Positions 16,850-26,540 of a DNA stretch of 41,612 bases are shown here, one piece after another. Numbering within the stretch: the first letter of the stretch is position 1; the number at the start of each line of letters is the position of its first letter. Both the position numbers and the translations under genes were made by a program. The notes below the pieces were generated by a model. That model was not told the DNA's origin and did not search any database. It worked only from the letters and a program-made list of their open reading frames with translations. This DNA is from Paenibacillus sp. Marseille-Q4541. GTDB taxonomy: Bacteria; Bacillota; Bacilli; Paenibacillales; Paenibacillaceae. The DNA is taken from assembly GCF_018310695.1 (NCBI RefSeq), contig NZ_JAGXCY010000039.1:1-41612 (forward strand). Reading direction: 5' to 3'.

Positions 16850-17590
16850 TTACATACTTTTGCTTGGGGTAACAGGTAGATTTTTTGATTGAGCCATACT
16901 TCGCCATAAGTATATGGAATATACCAGCATAATTACAATAATGATGTAATCAGTAACGGCTGGCCCTTTTGCATTACCCATAAATTGAAAGAAATTATTC
17001 AGTCCATGAAAGAGAATAGGAATGACGATGGATTGACGATGAACAACAAGCAAGGAAAGGACAAGGCCGACCATAAATGCATAAATAATCTGAAAAATCG
17101 TATCAATTAGAGACTGCCCACCAATCAGCTGAAGGGAGTGGGTGATAGCAAAAAGAAAGCTCGTCGTAAAGACGGCAATACGAAAACCTTTGGGAAGGAG
17201 CAGCTTAAGCATAAAGCCACGGAAGAACATTTCTTCTACCAAACCAATGACTAGAATCTGTATAACAAGCATGATAAAAAGATCAGGTAGAGAGGAAGTG
17301 TTCAGCCCGTGATTTCCTGTGACAATGAGGAGGAGTACAAGCAGCAGCGGCAAGGAGTACAGCAGAGCCTTCTTCGATGAAGAGGGTGAGGTAAAGAAAT
17401 AGTGTTTCCATTTGTTTCCCACAAGCAAATAGATCAGAATACCGAGTGCGAGCGGGACAACACCAATAAACTGAAGCAGAGGGCTCTCAGGTGAAGTAAT
17501 GGAGACGTAGGCTCCATTCGCTGTGAAAAAGACCATTAATAACAATTCAAGTCCAATGATACTGAGTACAATCCTTGTGTTCGTTCGCAA
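16850..17590 (-). CDS. CPBP-family intramembrane metalloprotease-like protein
   Basis: Multi-pass membrane protein (about 8 helices, 246 residues) of the CPBP/Abi family. Its motif 1 is EEMFFRG (Glu119, Glu120, Arg124), with His151 in THSLQL and His195 in FHGLNNF, the expected metal ligands of the Rce1-type active site. Relatives cleave prenylated proteins or give bacteriocin immunity, but the substrate is unknown here. The start is a TTG with a weak GGGGG site 9 nt upstream, so it is less certain. It is an isolated gene. Confidence 0.82.
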   Translation of the reverse strand: MRTNTRIVLSIIGLELLLMVFFTANGAYVSITSPESPLLQFIGVVPLALGILIYLLVGNKWKHYFFTSPSSSKKALLYSLPLLLVLLLIVTGNHGLNTSSLPDLFIMLVIQILVIGLVEEMFFRGFMLKLLLPKGFRIAVFTTSFLFAITHSLQLIGGQSLIDTIFQIIYAFMVGLVLSLLVVHRQSIVIPILFHGLNNFFQFMGNAKGPAVTDYIIIVIMLVYSIYLWRSMAQSKNLPVTPSKSM

Positions 17591-17715
17591 ATGATAGCGC
17601 CCCCGATATGTATAATTTGATTACTGATAATAAATAGCTAAGTGGCTATCTATTTCAATAATATGATTATATTTCAAATTTGTTGTTATATGAAGTTTTA
17701 TATAAAATATTACAT

Positions 17716-17753
17716 AAAAAGCCCATTCCTTCACTTTGGAAGAGAATGAGCTA
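17716..17753 (-). terminator. Terminator of the MFS gene
   Basis: On the reverse strand, AGCTCATTCTCTTCC pairs imperfectly (wobbles) with TGAAGGAATGGGCT, followed by T5. It lies just after the MFS stop codon. Confidence 0.75.
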
Positions 17754-17785
17754 GGCTATCAAGTAGTTCTTGAATCAAAAACGTA

Positions 17786-18997
17786 TTATACCGTCAGTTT
17801 ATGTGACTGTTTTATGGAGTGACGTTCGCTTGCGGCCAGCATGATGGCTGCAACAGTAACGAGTACGAAACAGAGTAAGAAAGAATAACGGTACCCTACA
17901 ATACTGGCTAATCCACCACCAACAAGACTACCAACCAGTCTGCCAATCGTAGATGCATTAGAGTAGAGCGTGGATGCGTATCCAGGCATGCTTGGAAGCA
18001 GATCTTGCATATAGCTGATACCAATAGCTGAGATAACGGCAACAAAGAAGGCTAGCAGAATCTGGGCTGCAAGCAGCTGCCACATGGCGCCTGAGGTAAC
18101 AACGACGAGATAATAAGCTCCTCCCAGAATGGCACCACACATCATCAGGATGCGGTTACTATACTTTGCGCCTAATAGGCCTAGCATAATCATAAAAGGA
18201 ATTTCCAAGGCGGCACAAATACTGCTGACAAGACCGACATCTCTTGTCGTCCCTCCTAGATTATTCGTAATAAAGAGGGCGGTATTGAGGTTGCTCATCC
18301 AATGGGATACATACAGCAGTGTCAGAATAAGAAAAGGAAGCAAGATCGTCTGATTCTGATGTAGCCGGATACTTTGCACTGTTCCTCCAGTGGCATTTGT
18401 CTTCAGCTCAGCATTTGATTTCAGGAAGAAGAAGACAAGCAAGGCAACAATGAGGAAGATTCCGATCGTTCCTGAGAATATTCCCTTAAAGCCAACTGCA
18501 GCCAGAAGCAGGGTACCGATCAAGGGACCTGTAATAAAACCAAGCGAGAAGGCAGAGCGCAAGGTAGAATTGGCAAAAGCATGATCAGTAGAACGACTCG
18601 CATTCACGGCTTCTCTAGCAATCGCAAATAATTGGGGCATCCCTGGTGCGCCTAAGGCTGTGAACACGGTCATATATATAAATAGGATCGTAAAATCTTT
18701 AATAAGCAAGTATCCGCTAAAAGCCAAGGCATTACACAGGGTGGAGACAAGATAAATGCTTTTTCGATTCAAGCCGAGATCAGAGCGTTTTCCAATAAGC
18801 AAACTGATCCATATCCCGGCAATTAAAGTAACCGCAAGGAAAATACCAAACACCCCGACAGATACTCCGAGTTGCTCAGTGAAATAAATCGATAGAAAAG
18901 GTGCGCTGAGTGAAATAGCCATTCCCTGTAGTAACATACACAAAAAGAGCAAGGCATAAGAGGGAATGGAAAATAGTCCAATGAGTCGTTTTATCAT
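17786..18997 (-). CDS. MFS transporter, sugar-efflux (SET)-like
   Basis: Twelve-helix major facilitator of 403 residues. The first helix GMAISLSAPFLSIYFTEQLG, the loop GKRSDLGLNRK and the segment REAVNASRSTDHAFANSTLRSAFSLGFI...GPLIG resemble Set-type sugar efflux transporters. The substrate cannot be read from sequence. It is divergent from an AraC-type regulator, which probably controls it. The ATG follows GGAGTAAC. A general drug exporter is the alternative. Confidence 0.72.
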   Translation of the reverse strand: MIKRLIGLFSIPSYALLFLCMLLQGMAISLSAPFLSIYFTEQLGVSVGVFGIFLAVTLIAGIWISLLIGKRSDLGLNRKSIYLVSTLCNALAFSGYLLIKDFTILFIYMTVFTALGAPGMPQLFAIAREAVNASRSTDHAFANSTLRSAFSLGFITGPLIGTLLLAAVGFKGIFSGTIGIFLIVALLVFFFLKSNAELKTNATGGTVQSIRLHQNQTILLPFLILTLLYVSHWMSNLNTALFITNNLGGTTRDVGLVSSICAALEIPFMIMLGLLGAKYSNRILMMCGAILGGAYYLVVVTSGAMWQLLAAQILLAFFVAVISAIGISYMQDLLPSMPGYASTLYSNASTIGRLVGSLVGGGLASIVGYRYSFLLCFVLVTVAAIMLAASERHSIKQSHKLTV

Positions 18998-19056
18998 GAT
19001 ATCAAAGTTACTCCTCTATGATGTTAGATTAGATAGTCAATCGGGTTATAGTATAC

Positions 19057-19085
19057 TTGAAAAAGACAGTAATAATATATACGAT
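19057..19085 (+). promoter_or_regulatory. Possible sigma-A promoter of the AraC gene
   Basis: TTGAAA (19057-19062), 17-nt spacer and TACGAT (19080-19085). It sits in a 135-bp divergent gap that must also contain the reverse MFS promoter, so control is likely shared. Confidence 0.45.
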
Positions 19086-19132
19086 ATTTGACTGAAAACC
19101 TCAACTATTTGGCTAAGGGGTGATTTTTTTCT

Positions 19133-20011
19133 ATGGATATAAGACTGCATGCTTGTTCCTATTCTCTACATACTGATCCATATAAAACATCCTATACTCC
19201 GCCCCCATTCTATCTGCTTCGGCTTCAGGTGCTCGGTTTCGCTAATGCTCTTGTTCATGGAGAGATGAAACAAATCGCACCTGGTGATCTTCTCATGTAC
19301 AGTCCAGGGGAACCTTATCATTTAAGAGTGGGGGAAGAGGGGGAAGAAACGGAAAGCGGCGATTATTTCTTGCTATGTGACGGAACTTGGGTGGATGAAT
19401 GGTGGACAAGATATGAACGTGACACGTTAAAGCGGATTCCACTCGATGATCATCTTCTGTATTTGTGGCAGCAGCTATGTACCGAACAACACCGGGTAAA
19501 TCGGAACAACCAGGAAATCATAGGTCATATGCTGTGTACATTTTTACTAACGATCGACCAGCTAATACTGGATTCCGGACAAAAGCGAGGACACGGTTCC
19601 CTACGCAGTAATGAACTCGTTGTCAAAATGAAACAATACATTAACGATCATGCACTGCGTCCTCTCCGTGTGGAAGAAGTGGCTCATCATGCCGGACTGA
19701 GTGTATCGAGAGCGGTACATCTATTTAAAGAGGTGACTGGTTATACAATCATCGGATACGCGGGTGAAATCCGGATGTCGCATGCTCTTGAACGGATTCA
19801 GTATACAGAAGCGAGCCTCGAGAGTATCGCATTCAGCTGCGGTTTTGGTACGTATTCGTATTTTCATAAATGCTTTAAAGAAAAGATAGGATGTTCACCA
19901 GGAGAGTTCCGTAAACGTCCTGTTATTCTGGGAAGAGAAGAGCAACATCATAGTACGATACAGACCATGTCTGGAATTTCGCCTGATGCTTATCGGTTTC
20001 TCCGCTCCTAA
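19133..20011 (+). CDS. AraC-family transcriptional regulator
   Basis: The 292-residue protein has an N-terminal cupin-like sensor domain (GEMKQIAPGDLLMYSPGEPYHLRV, about residues 43-67) and a C-terminal double HTH. The first HTH is RVEEVAHHAGLSVSRAVHLF and the second is ASLESIAFSCGFGTYSYFHK, followed by GCSPGEFRKR. A GGGGTGAT site lies 9 nt before the ATG. Divergent placement beside the MFS gene suggests ligand-dependent activation of that exporter. The ligand, probably a sugar given the family, is inferred. Confidence 0.88.
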   Translation: MDIRLHACSYSLHTDPYKTSYTPPPFYLLRLQVLGFANALVHGEMKQIAPGDLLMYSPGEPYHLRVGEEGEETESGDYFLLCDGTWVDEWWTRYERDTLKRIPLDDHLLYLWQQLCTEQHRVNRNNQEIIGHMLCTFLLTIDQLILDSGQKRGHGSLRSNELVVKMKQYINDHALRPLRVEEVAHHAGLSVSRAVHLFKEVTGYTIIGYAGEIRMSHALERIQYTEASLESIAFSCGFGTYSYFHKCFKEKIGCSPGEFRKRPVILGREEQHHSTIQTMSGISPDAYRFLRS

Positions 20012-20168
20012 TTCCGTAGGGAATGCTTCATCTTCTTGTTATATGATGCGTTTGGATTAACTGGGCTAAGGTTAAATATACACACAAGGTCATTGAGATT
20101 TTCATGACACAGAGCGCAGAAATATCAGTAATGAAGATAAAAGTTTATTCCTGTAAGGAGGAGAAATC

Positions 20169-21032
20169 ATGGGACGTTATGTACAAGTTGAAGAAAACGT
20201 AAAAATTTACGTAGAAGATATTGGGGAAGGGACCCCGGTTATTTTCCTACATGGATGGCCTGCGAATCATAAGATGTTTGAGTATCAATTTTCCCGGCTA
20301 CCTGCAAATGGATTCCGTTGTATCGGTATTGATTTCCGCGGATTTGGTAACTCGGATGCTCCATGGGAAAGCTACTCGTATGATCGGCTCGCCGATGATG
20401 TAAAGGCAGTTATTGATGAACTCAAAATTACCAATGCCACACTTCTCGGCTTCTCCATGGGCGGGGCTGTGGCGATAAGGTATATGGCCCGTCATAACGG
20501 ATATGGGGTTGCGAGCCTCGTATTGGCAGGTGCAGCGGCACCTGTGTTTACCAAACGAGACGACTTTGATTATGGAATGGACCCGGCAGAGTTGACAGAG
20601 CAGCTGATTGACGCCACGTATGAAGATCGTCCGAAGATGCTTGCTAATTTTGGACTTCAATTCACTAAAACAAAGAGCAAATCTGAAATGATGATGTGGC
20701 TGGAATCTCTTTGTTATCAAGCTTCGCATCACGGAACGATTAAGGCGGCCGAGTCGTTACGGGATGAAGATTTGCGTCCAGATCTGAAACAGATCAACGT
20801 ACCAACGGTAATTTTTCAAGGTGCGAAGGACAAAATATGTGAACCTGATCTTGCTAGGCTGACGAATGAGGCTATTGCTGGCTCTAGACTAATCGAGTTT
20901 GAGGAAAGTGGCCATGCAATGATGTTTGATGAACAGGCTAAATTTAATGAAGAGCTTTTACTCTTCCTGAACACAGAGGATTTGCTGCATCGGGGTGAGG
21001 ATATAGATCGTATGAACGGTGTTACGAGATAA
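20169..21032 (+). CDS. Alpha/beta hydrolase
   Basis: Soluble esterase/peroxidase-like hydrolase of 287 residues. The oxyanion-hole motif HGWP is near residue 28, the nucleophile elbow GFSMGG near 96 with the catalytic Ser, the acid is likely Asp in FQGAKDKICE, and the base is His in EESGHAMMFDE near 259. It resembles non-haem chloroperoxidase/arylesterase-type hydrolases but the substrate is not readable. TAAGGAGGAG precedes the ATG. It ends at a bidirectional terminator facing the TetR gene. Confidence 0.88.
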   Translation: MGRYVQVEENVKIYVEDIGEGTPVIFLHGWPANHKMFEYQFSRLPANGFRCIGIDFRGFGNSDAPWESYSYDRLADDVKAVIDELKITNATLLGFSMGGAVAIRYMARHNGYGVASLVLAGAAAPVFTKRDDFDYGMDPAELTEQLIDATYEDRPKMLANFGLQFTKTKSKSEMMMWLESLCYQASHHGTIKAAESLRDEDLRPDLKQINVPTVIFQGAKDKICEPDLARLTNEAIAGSRLIEFEESGHAMMFDEQAKFNEELLLFLNTEDLLHRGEDIDRMNGVTR

Positions 21033-21038
21033 AAAAAG

Positions 21039-21076
21039 AAAACAGCCGTTTCCTTGATATAAGGGGACGGCTGTTT
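21039..21076. terminator. Bidirectional terminator, hydrolase / TetR
   Basis: AAAACAGCCGTTTCCTT and AAGGGGACGGCTGTTTT form a long stem with A and T flanks on both sides, so it can end transcripts from either strand. Confidence 0.9.
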
Positions 21077-21079
21077 TGG

Positions 21080-21742
21080 TTAGGAAGAAGCGATGCCATG
21101 CATAATGGTGCCTACTAAAATATCTACTTCTTGCTTTGTGTGATCCACGTCAGGATGAGGATGAAAAATATGCTGTGTTAAGAAGTAACCGAGTATATTT
21201 GTAAAAATAGTTCGCAAGAGCAAAGCGTTTGGAAGATCCTTGAGCTGTCCTCTGGCTTTAAAAGAATCCATTACCATATACATTCGTGGAGCTGCTTGCT
21301 CCAGGAAAAAAGGGATAAACTGCTCACGGATCTCTTCGCGGTACACTATTTCTTTAATGAAAACCATGAATATTTCTTTATTTTGCTGGACGAATTCCAG
21401 TCGGTTATGAATGAGCGCTCTTAGAAAGTCAGCAAAAGAAGGCTGATTCTCCGGGTCAATTGTCTGAAACAGATCATCTGCCAGAGCAGGGATAGCCTCT
21501 TTCAAAAAAGGAATAACGATAGCAATCAGCAAATTTTCCTTCGTGCCGTAGTGACGAAAGATCGTCGCTTCTGCTACGCCAGAAGCTTTGGCAATTTCGC
21601 TAGTCGATGTATTGGCATATCCTTTACTGGCAAAAAGAAAGGTTGCATTCTCCAAAATCTTTTGTTCTTTTGCTGTAGTTTTCTTGGAGAGTTTCACTTG
21701 GGAGAGCATTTCATCAAGCAGGTTTGTTGTTGATTTGTTCAT
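21080..21742 (-). CDS. TetR/AcrR-family repressor of the ABC exporter operon
   Basis: The 220-residue regulator has the TetR HTH near residues 25-72 (KILENATFLFASKGYANTST, then IFRHYGTKENLL) and a helical ligand domain. It is the third gene after the ABC ATPase and permease on the same strand, 43 nt after the permease stop, with its own GAGGAG site. A palindrome of TetR type covers the start of the operon promoter, so autorepression relieved by the exported drug is likely. Confidence 0.9.
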   Translation of the reverse strand: MNKSTTNLLDEMLSQVKLSKKTTAKEQKILENATFLFASKGYANTSTSEIAKASGVAEATIFRHYGTKENLLIAIVIPFLKEAIPALADDLFQTIDPENQPSFADFLRALIHNRLEFVQQNKEIFMVFIKEIVYREEIREQFIPFFLEQAAPRMYMVMDSFKARGQLKDLPNALLLRTIFTNILGYFLTQHIFHPHPDVDHTKQEVDILVGTIMHGIASS

Positions 21743-21785
21743 TTACGCTGTAATCTCCTCTACTACAAGGTACACATGTCTTCTA

Positions 21786-22859
21786 TTATAACTTACGATA
21801 TTTTTTAAGTCCCCATACATTCAGTAAAATGAACAACGCTGCAAAACAAGCCAATATCAAAACATCGATCCCTATATCCGTAAAAGAGAATCCTTGATAC
21901 ATAATCCCTTTTAGTGCATGTGACGCATAATACATCGGCATAATGTGACCGATCGCCAGAAGCCAATCTGCCATTCCATCCAGCGGGAAAATCCCGGTGA
22001 AAAATACTTGCGGAATAATGGCCAGAGGGATGAACTGAATCATTTGAAATTCAGATGAGGCAAAGGTAGATAATAAGAGTCCGAGTGTTAGAGCAACAAG
22101 AGCAAGCAACAGGTTTACAAGCAGTACGTTCCAGATGGATCCAATCACTTGAAGATCAAATACCCATATGGAGAAGAAGACAATGATGAGTGTCTGCAGC
22201 AGGGCAAAGATACCATAACCTGTGACATAACCCATAACCACTTCACTGCGCTGAATAGGGGTAGAGAGCAGTCTTTCCAGTGTACCTGTAGTTCGTTCAC
22301 GAAGAAGTCCAATCCCAGAGATCAGAAATACAAACAAGAATGCGAAGAATCCGAGCAAAATAGGACTAATGACGTCAAAAAGGTCCGTATCTTCCTGACC
22401 GTATACATAGGTAGTGTGAAGAAATTGATCCAAAACGGGTGTGTGTTCGCCCCCGTTCATTCCTGAAGGTATTTGCTGCTGGGTAATGTAATTCTGCACC
22501 GCCTGTTTAACGAACATCGCAAGACGCTGGGATGTCGTTGGATTTTCATTGACGAGCAAAAGTTCATAACTACCATCTTTCTGATAGAGGGCACCGTCTG
22601 CTTCATTTGCCAAATTCTCTTTTGTAGGTGGAGCGTCCATTTCAGTTACATTCATTTGTTCACTTAGAAGCTCAGCAAGCTTTTGATCTACTCCGCTAAT
22701 GACGAGGTCCGGTTTCGCTGCTTCACCGCCAAGCAATACAAACATGAGGGAAAGAACGACTAATGGTGCGACGAATAACATCGCGAGAGTACGTTTGTCC
22801 CGCAGCATCTGTTTACAGATACGCTTATAGACGGCTTGTATTCTAGACATTTTCATCAT
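21786..22859 (-). CDS. ABC-2 type exporter permease
   Basis: Integral membrane subunit with one N-terminal helix (LAMLFVAPLVVLSLMFVLL), a large extracytoplasmic loop of about 150 residues, and five C-terminal helices, the layout of ABC2_membrane_3 (YhgE/drain-type) permeases. The RERTTGTLERLLSTPI motif contacts the ATPase. I placed the start at the ATG ending at 22859, just after GGGAGGTG, giving 357 residues and a 17-nt overlap with the ATPase gene. The open frame runs 25 codons further upstream inside the ATPase, without a good site. It probably exports a drug or peptide. Confidence 0.86.
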   Translation of the reverse strand: MMKMSRIQAVYKRICKQMLRDKRTLAMLFVAPLVVLSLMFVLLGGEAAKPDLVISGVDQKLAELLSEQMNVTEMDAPPTKENLANEADGALYQKDGSYELLLVNENPTTSQRLAMFVKQAVQNYITQQQIPSGMNGGEHTPVLDQFLHTTYVYGQEDTDLFDVISPILLGFFAFLFVFLISGIGLLRERTTGTLERLLSTPIQRSEVVMGYVTGYGIFALLQTLIIVFFSIWVFDLQVIGSIWNVLLVNLLLALVALTLGLLLSTFASSEFQMIQFIPLAIIPQVFFTGIFPLDGMADWLLAIGHIMPMYYASHALKGIMYQGFSFTDIGIDVLILACFAALFILLNVWGLKKYRKL

Positions 22860-23574
22860 GAACACCTCCCGTCTGCAAAAATATTTCTTCAAGTGTTTCA
22901 ACTTGATAGGAAGTTTTGAGTGCATCAGGTGCACCTTCGGCTAGAATTTGGCCTTCACGAACCATTGCAAGACAGTCACAGCGCTGAGCTTCATCCATGA
23001 CATGTGTAGTAACAATGATCGTCTTCTGCTTTTCATCCTTTAGACGAATTAGTTCCTGCCAGATGATTTGCCTAAGTTTCGGATCGATACCTACCGTTGG
23101 TTCATCCAATATGAGAATTTCAGGATCATGGACGAGTGAAATAGCCAGGGACAGTCTTCGTTTCATTCCTCCTGAATAAGTACTAACTTTCCGCTGTAGA
23201 TCGCTGCTTAACCCAACCAATTCAGCCGCATATGCAATTCTTTCTTTCTGCCTTGCTTTAGATAGGGAATAGAGTTCTGTAAAGAACTGAATGTTCTCAA
23301 GACCGCTTAGTTCAGGGTAGAGTGCATCTGACTGAGCCATGTAACCGATCTTACTAAGGACAGACATATTAGGCATTTGCTCGCCTAGCACATACAGTTG
23401 GCCGGCATCAGGTGTGTCCATGCCAACCATCATTTTGACAAGGGTCGTTTTACCTGCACCGGATGGACCGATAAAGCCATAAATTTGTCCTTTGGGGATG
23501 GATAGAGATACATCTCTTAAGATGACGCGGGAACCATATTGTTTCATGAGATGAGATATGTGTATCGTAGGCAA
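22843..23574 (-). CDS. ABC transporter ATP-binding protein
   Basis: ATPase partner of the ABC-2 permease (243 residues). Walker A is GPSGAGKTT at 36-44, the Q-loop is MAQSDALYP, the signature is STYSGGMKRR, Walker B is ILILDEP and the H-loop is TTHVMDEAQ. The start is TTG at 23574, 8 nt after AAAGGAGGTGAT, which is an almost exact complement of the 16S tail. An in-frame GTG at 23583 lies inside that site and cannot be the main start. First gene of the ATPase-permease-TetR operon. Confidence 0.93.
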   Translation of the reverse strand: MPTIHISHLMKQYGSRVILRDVSLSIPKGQIYGFIGPSGAGKTTLVKMMVGMDTPDAGQLYVLGEQMPNMSVLSKIGYMAQSDALYPELSGLENIQFFTELYSLSKARQKERIAYAAELVGLSSDLQRKVSTYSGGMKRRLSLAISLVHDPEILILDEPTVGIDPKLRQIIWQELIRLKDEKQKTIIVTTHVMDEAQRCDCLAMVREGQILAEGAPDALKTSYQVETLEEIFLQTGGVHDENV

Positions 23575-23606
23575 GGATATCACCTCCTTTATTTAGAATG
23601 TTAAAA

Positions 23607-23658
23607 TGTGAGTAATCACTCACAAAAATAATATAGGACTTTCTTGGTAAAGAATCAA
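23607..23658 (-). promoter_or_regulatory. Promoter and TetR-type operator of the ABC operon
   Basis: On the reverse strand: TTGATT (23658-23653), 17-nt spacer, TATATT (23635-23630), then the perfect 18-bp palindrome TGTGAGTAATCACTCACA (23607-23624) lying over the predicted transcription start. This is the expected position for repression by the operon's own TetR protein. Confidence 0.75.
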
Positions 23659-23749
23659 TGTCATTTTCTCTTCATGTATACGTTTTCAAATCACTAATAT
23701 ACAATGATATAAGGGAAGATTTTACATTAGGGAAAAAGGGGCGGTACGA

Positions 23750-25186
23750 TTGATAAATACGAAGGCTACATCCCGGATTACACCCGACGTAAAAAAGGCA
23801 CTGATCGAAATTGTTGGAGATAGGGCATATCTTGACTCTCCAAATGAACGATATGTCCATTCTTATGATGCAACACCACTGTACCAACATATGCCTGACG
23901 CTGTAATGAACCCCCAAAATACAGAGCAGATATCTGCCATATTAAAAATAGCGAATGCCCATCAAATTCCTATCATACCGAGAGGGTCAGGTACGAATCT
24001 TGCAGGAGGTACGATTCCGATCGAAGGCGGAATCGTATTAAATATGAATCGGTTCAATGAAATCTATGAAATAGATGAACAGAATCTAACGGCAACCTTG
24101 GGGCCGGGTGTCATTACTGCCGACTTGCACGAGGCGGTGGAAGCGGTAGGGTTATTTTATCCACCTGATCCTGGCAGCATGCGTATCTCAACCATTGGCG
24201 GTAACATGGCACAGTGTGCCGGCGGGATGAGGGGACTCAAGTATGGAGTAACGAAAGATTATATTATGGGTCTTGAATATGTACTACCATCCGGTGAAAT
24301 TTTGCGAAGCGGTGGCAAAAATGTAAAGGATGTTGCTGGTTACGATATGACTAGACTGCTAGTCGGTTCGGAAGGGACCCTTGCGGTGATCACGGAAATT
24401 ACAGTTAAGCTTGTGCCATTGCCCGAGACGAAGCGGACGCTTGTTGCTTATTACAATAATCTAGTCGATGCAGCGAGAACCGTTGAAAAGATTATCGCAG
24501 CAAAGGTGATCCCAGCGACTATGGAGTTTCTCGATCAAGGTACAATGCAAGTCGTTGATGATTACGCTAAGCTGGGCTTGCCTCTGGAGATGAAATCGAT
24601 GCTGCTTATAGAGCAGGATGGAGAAGAGGAAGCGGTGGTGCGGGATATTCAGCGAATAGCAGAGATTGCGAGACAACAAGGAGCTGAGCGAGTTGAGATT
24701 GCTAGTACGCTTGCAGAAGGAGCGAAACTCATGGCCGCACGACGTGCAGCGTTATCTGCTTTATCTAGGTCGAAGCCGACGACAATTATGGAAGATGCAA
24801 CGGTACCGAGGTCCAGACTTGCCGAAATGGTAGAGACAGTAGAACGGGTAGCGGAGAAATATCACTTGTGGATCTGTACTTTTGGCCATGCAGGGGACGG
24901 CAATCTCCACCCTACTTGTATGACGGATGAACGTGATCAAGAAGAGATGCAACGGGTGGAGCAGGCTTTTGATGAAATTTTCAGATCTGCGATAGAGCTC
25001 GGGGGTACCATTACGGGTGAACATGGTGTGGGACTGGCCAAAATGAATTATCTTCATTTAAAAGTAGGAGCAGGCGGAATTGAACTTATGAAGCAGATTA
25101 AAGCCGCTTTTGACCCGAATCATATTATGAACCCAGGCAAAATGTTTGCTGGTAGCGAGCGTCGGAGATTGGTGGTGAAGAGATGA
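23750..25186 (+). CDS. glcD: FAD-linked glycolate/lactate-type oxidase subunit GlcD
   Basis: FAD-binding 2-hydroxyacid dehydrogenase of 478 residues. The PCMH-type FAD domain includes IPRGSGTNLAGGTIPIEGG near 80-98, PPDPGSMRISTIGGN near 140-154 and KDVAGYDMTRLLVGSEGTL near 196-214. The C-terminal FAD-oxidase domain has the HAGDGNLHPT motif near 384 and ends in GEHGVG and DPNHIMNPGK. The start is TTG with AAAAGGGGCGG upstream. It overlaps glcF by four bases (ATGA). Gene pair and sizes match ysfC-ysfD of Bacillus subtilis. The substrate may be glycolate or D-lactate. Confidence 0.9.
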   Translation: MINTKATSRITPDVKKALIEIVGDRAYLDSPNERYVHSYDATPLYQHMPDAVMNPQNTEQISAILKIANAHQIPIIPRGSGTNLAGGTIPIEGGIVLNMNRFNEIYEIDEQNLTATLGPGVITADLHEAVEAVGLFYPPDPGSMRISTIGGNMAQCAGGMRGLKYGVTKDYIMGLEYVLPSGEILRSGGKNVKDVAGYDMTRLLVGSEGTLAVITEITVKLVPLPETKRTLVAYYNNLVDAARTVEKIIAAKVIPATMEFLDQGTMQVVDDYAKLGLPLEMKSMLLIEQDGEEEAVVRDIQRIAEIARQQGAERVEIASTLAEGAKLMAARRAALSALSRSKPTTIMEDATVPRSRLAEMVETVERVAEKYHLWICTFGHAGDGNLHPTCMTDERDQEEMQRVEQAFDEIFRSAIELGGTITGEHGVGLAKMNYLHLKVGAGGIELMKQIKAAFDPNHIMNPGKMFAGSERRRLVVKR

Positions 25187-26499
25187 GCGGAACACGGGTA
25201 CGTAAAGAACAAATCCACGATGAGGACCTGCTTAAAAAGTTCGATCAGGACGAACTGCTGAACTGTATGCATTGCGGGTTCTGTCTGCCTGCTTGTCCTA
25301 CGTTTCGTCAGACCGGTCTTGAATCGTACAGTCCCCGCGGAAGGATCGCACTCATGAAGGGGGTAGCGAATGAACAGTTGCCCCTTGACCCTGAATTCGA
25401 GAAAAATATGTATGCCTGCCTTGGATGCCGTGCTTGTGAAACAGCTTGTCCAGCCGGTGTCCAGTATGGCAGTTTAATTGAGACAGCGAGAGAAGTCATC
25501 GAAGAGGACAAGAAGCGCCATAAGAAACCCGGCATCATACGAAGAGCTGTCTTTAAAGAATTGTTTCCAAACACAGGACGTATCAAGGTACTGGGGAATG
25601 TGCTTTGGGCTGCACAGGCTGTAGGTCTTCAGCGGATTGCTGACATAACAGGACTCATTCGTATCCTGCCACGTGAAATGGCGGAAATGCAGCAAGCTGT
25701 AGACCAAGTAGCTTCTCCTATCGCTAGGAAGAAACGACTGCCCCGGATGAAAGCGGAGCAGGAAACAAAGGTAACGGTAGGTTTCTTCAGTGGATGTATT
25801 ATGGACGTCATGTTTTTTGAAACGAATCAAGTAACGGCTAAACTGCTTACCAAAGCAGGATGCGATGTTGTCTTCGCTGAGAACCAAGCTTGCTGCGGGG
25901 CGCTACATGCCCATTCAGGAGAAATGGATGGAGCGATTGACCTTGCCAAACGAAATATAGAAGCCTTTGAAAGAGCAGGCGTTGATCTGATTGTAAATAA
26001 TGCTGGCGGCTGCGGTGCTGCACTGAAAGAATATGACCACTGGTTTAAGAACGACCCCGAATGGCACGAGCGAGCTATGGAATTTACCGCCAAAACAAGG
26101 GATGTCAATGAACTGCTTGCCGAGCTTCCTCCACTTGAGTTTACTAAATCTTTGCCCGTCCGCGTAACTTATCAGGATTCATGTCATTTAGCACATGGAC
26201 AGGGGATAAGGACGCAGCCAAGACAACTAATTGGCCAGATTCCGGGCATAGAGTACATAGAGATGAACGGAGCGGATCAGTGCTGCGGTTCAGCAGGAAT
26301 TTATAATATAACGAACTATGACATGTCCATGGATATTCTCGATGATAAAATGAAAGAAGTAGAAAAAACGAAGGCTCATCTCATTGTCACGGCAAATCCG
26401 GGATGTTTACTTCAGATGAAGCAGGGGATATTGCGGGCAGGGATGGAGGATCAGATGGAGGCAGTCCACATTATGGACCTGCTTAATCGAGCGTTATAA
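25183..26499 (+). CDS. glcF: Glycolate oxidase iron-sulfur subunit GlcF
   Basis: Electron-transfer partner of GlcD, 438 residues. Two 4Fe-4S motifs are visible: CMHCGFCLPACP near residues 28-39 and CLGCRACETACP near 78-89. Two cysteine-rich CCG domains follow, with CCGALHAHSGE near 237 and CCGSAGIYN near 366, plus DSCHLAHGQ. Electrons from the flavin probably pass to the quinone pool. Start overlaps the glcD stop. No GlcE subunit gene is present, as in Bacillus-type two-gene systems. Confidence 0.92.
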   Translation: MSGTRVRKEQIHDEDLLKKFDQDELLNCMHCGFCLPACPTFRQTGLESYSPRGRIALMKGVANEQLPLDPEFEKNMYACLGCRACETACPAGVQYGSLIETAREVIEEDKKRHKKPGIIRRAVFKELFPNTGRIKVLGNVLWAAQAVGLQRIADITGLIRILPREMAEMQQAVDQVASPIARKKRLPRMKAEQETKVTVGFFSGCIMDVMFFETNQVTAKLLTKAGCDVVFAENQACCGALHAHSGEMDGAIDLAKRNIEAFERAGVDLIVNNAGGCGAALKEYDHWFKNDPEWHERAMEFTAKTRDVNELLAELPPLEFTKSLPVRVTYQDSCHLAHGQGIRTQPRQLIGQIPGIEYIEMNGADQCCGSAGIYNITNYDMSMDILDDKMKEVEKTKAHLIVTANPGCLLQMKQGILRAGMEDQMEAVHIMDLLNRAL

Positions 26500-26540
26500 G
26501 GGCGACTGGCGAGAATAACAAGGATATTAAGTGTAAAGTT

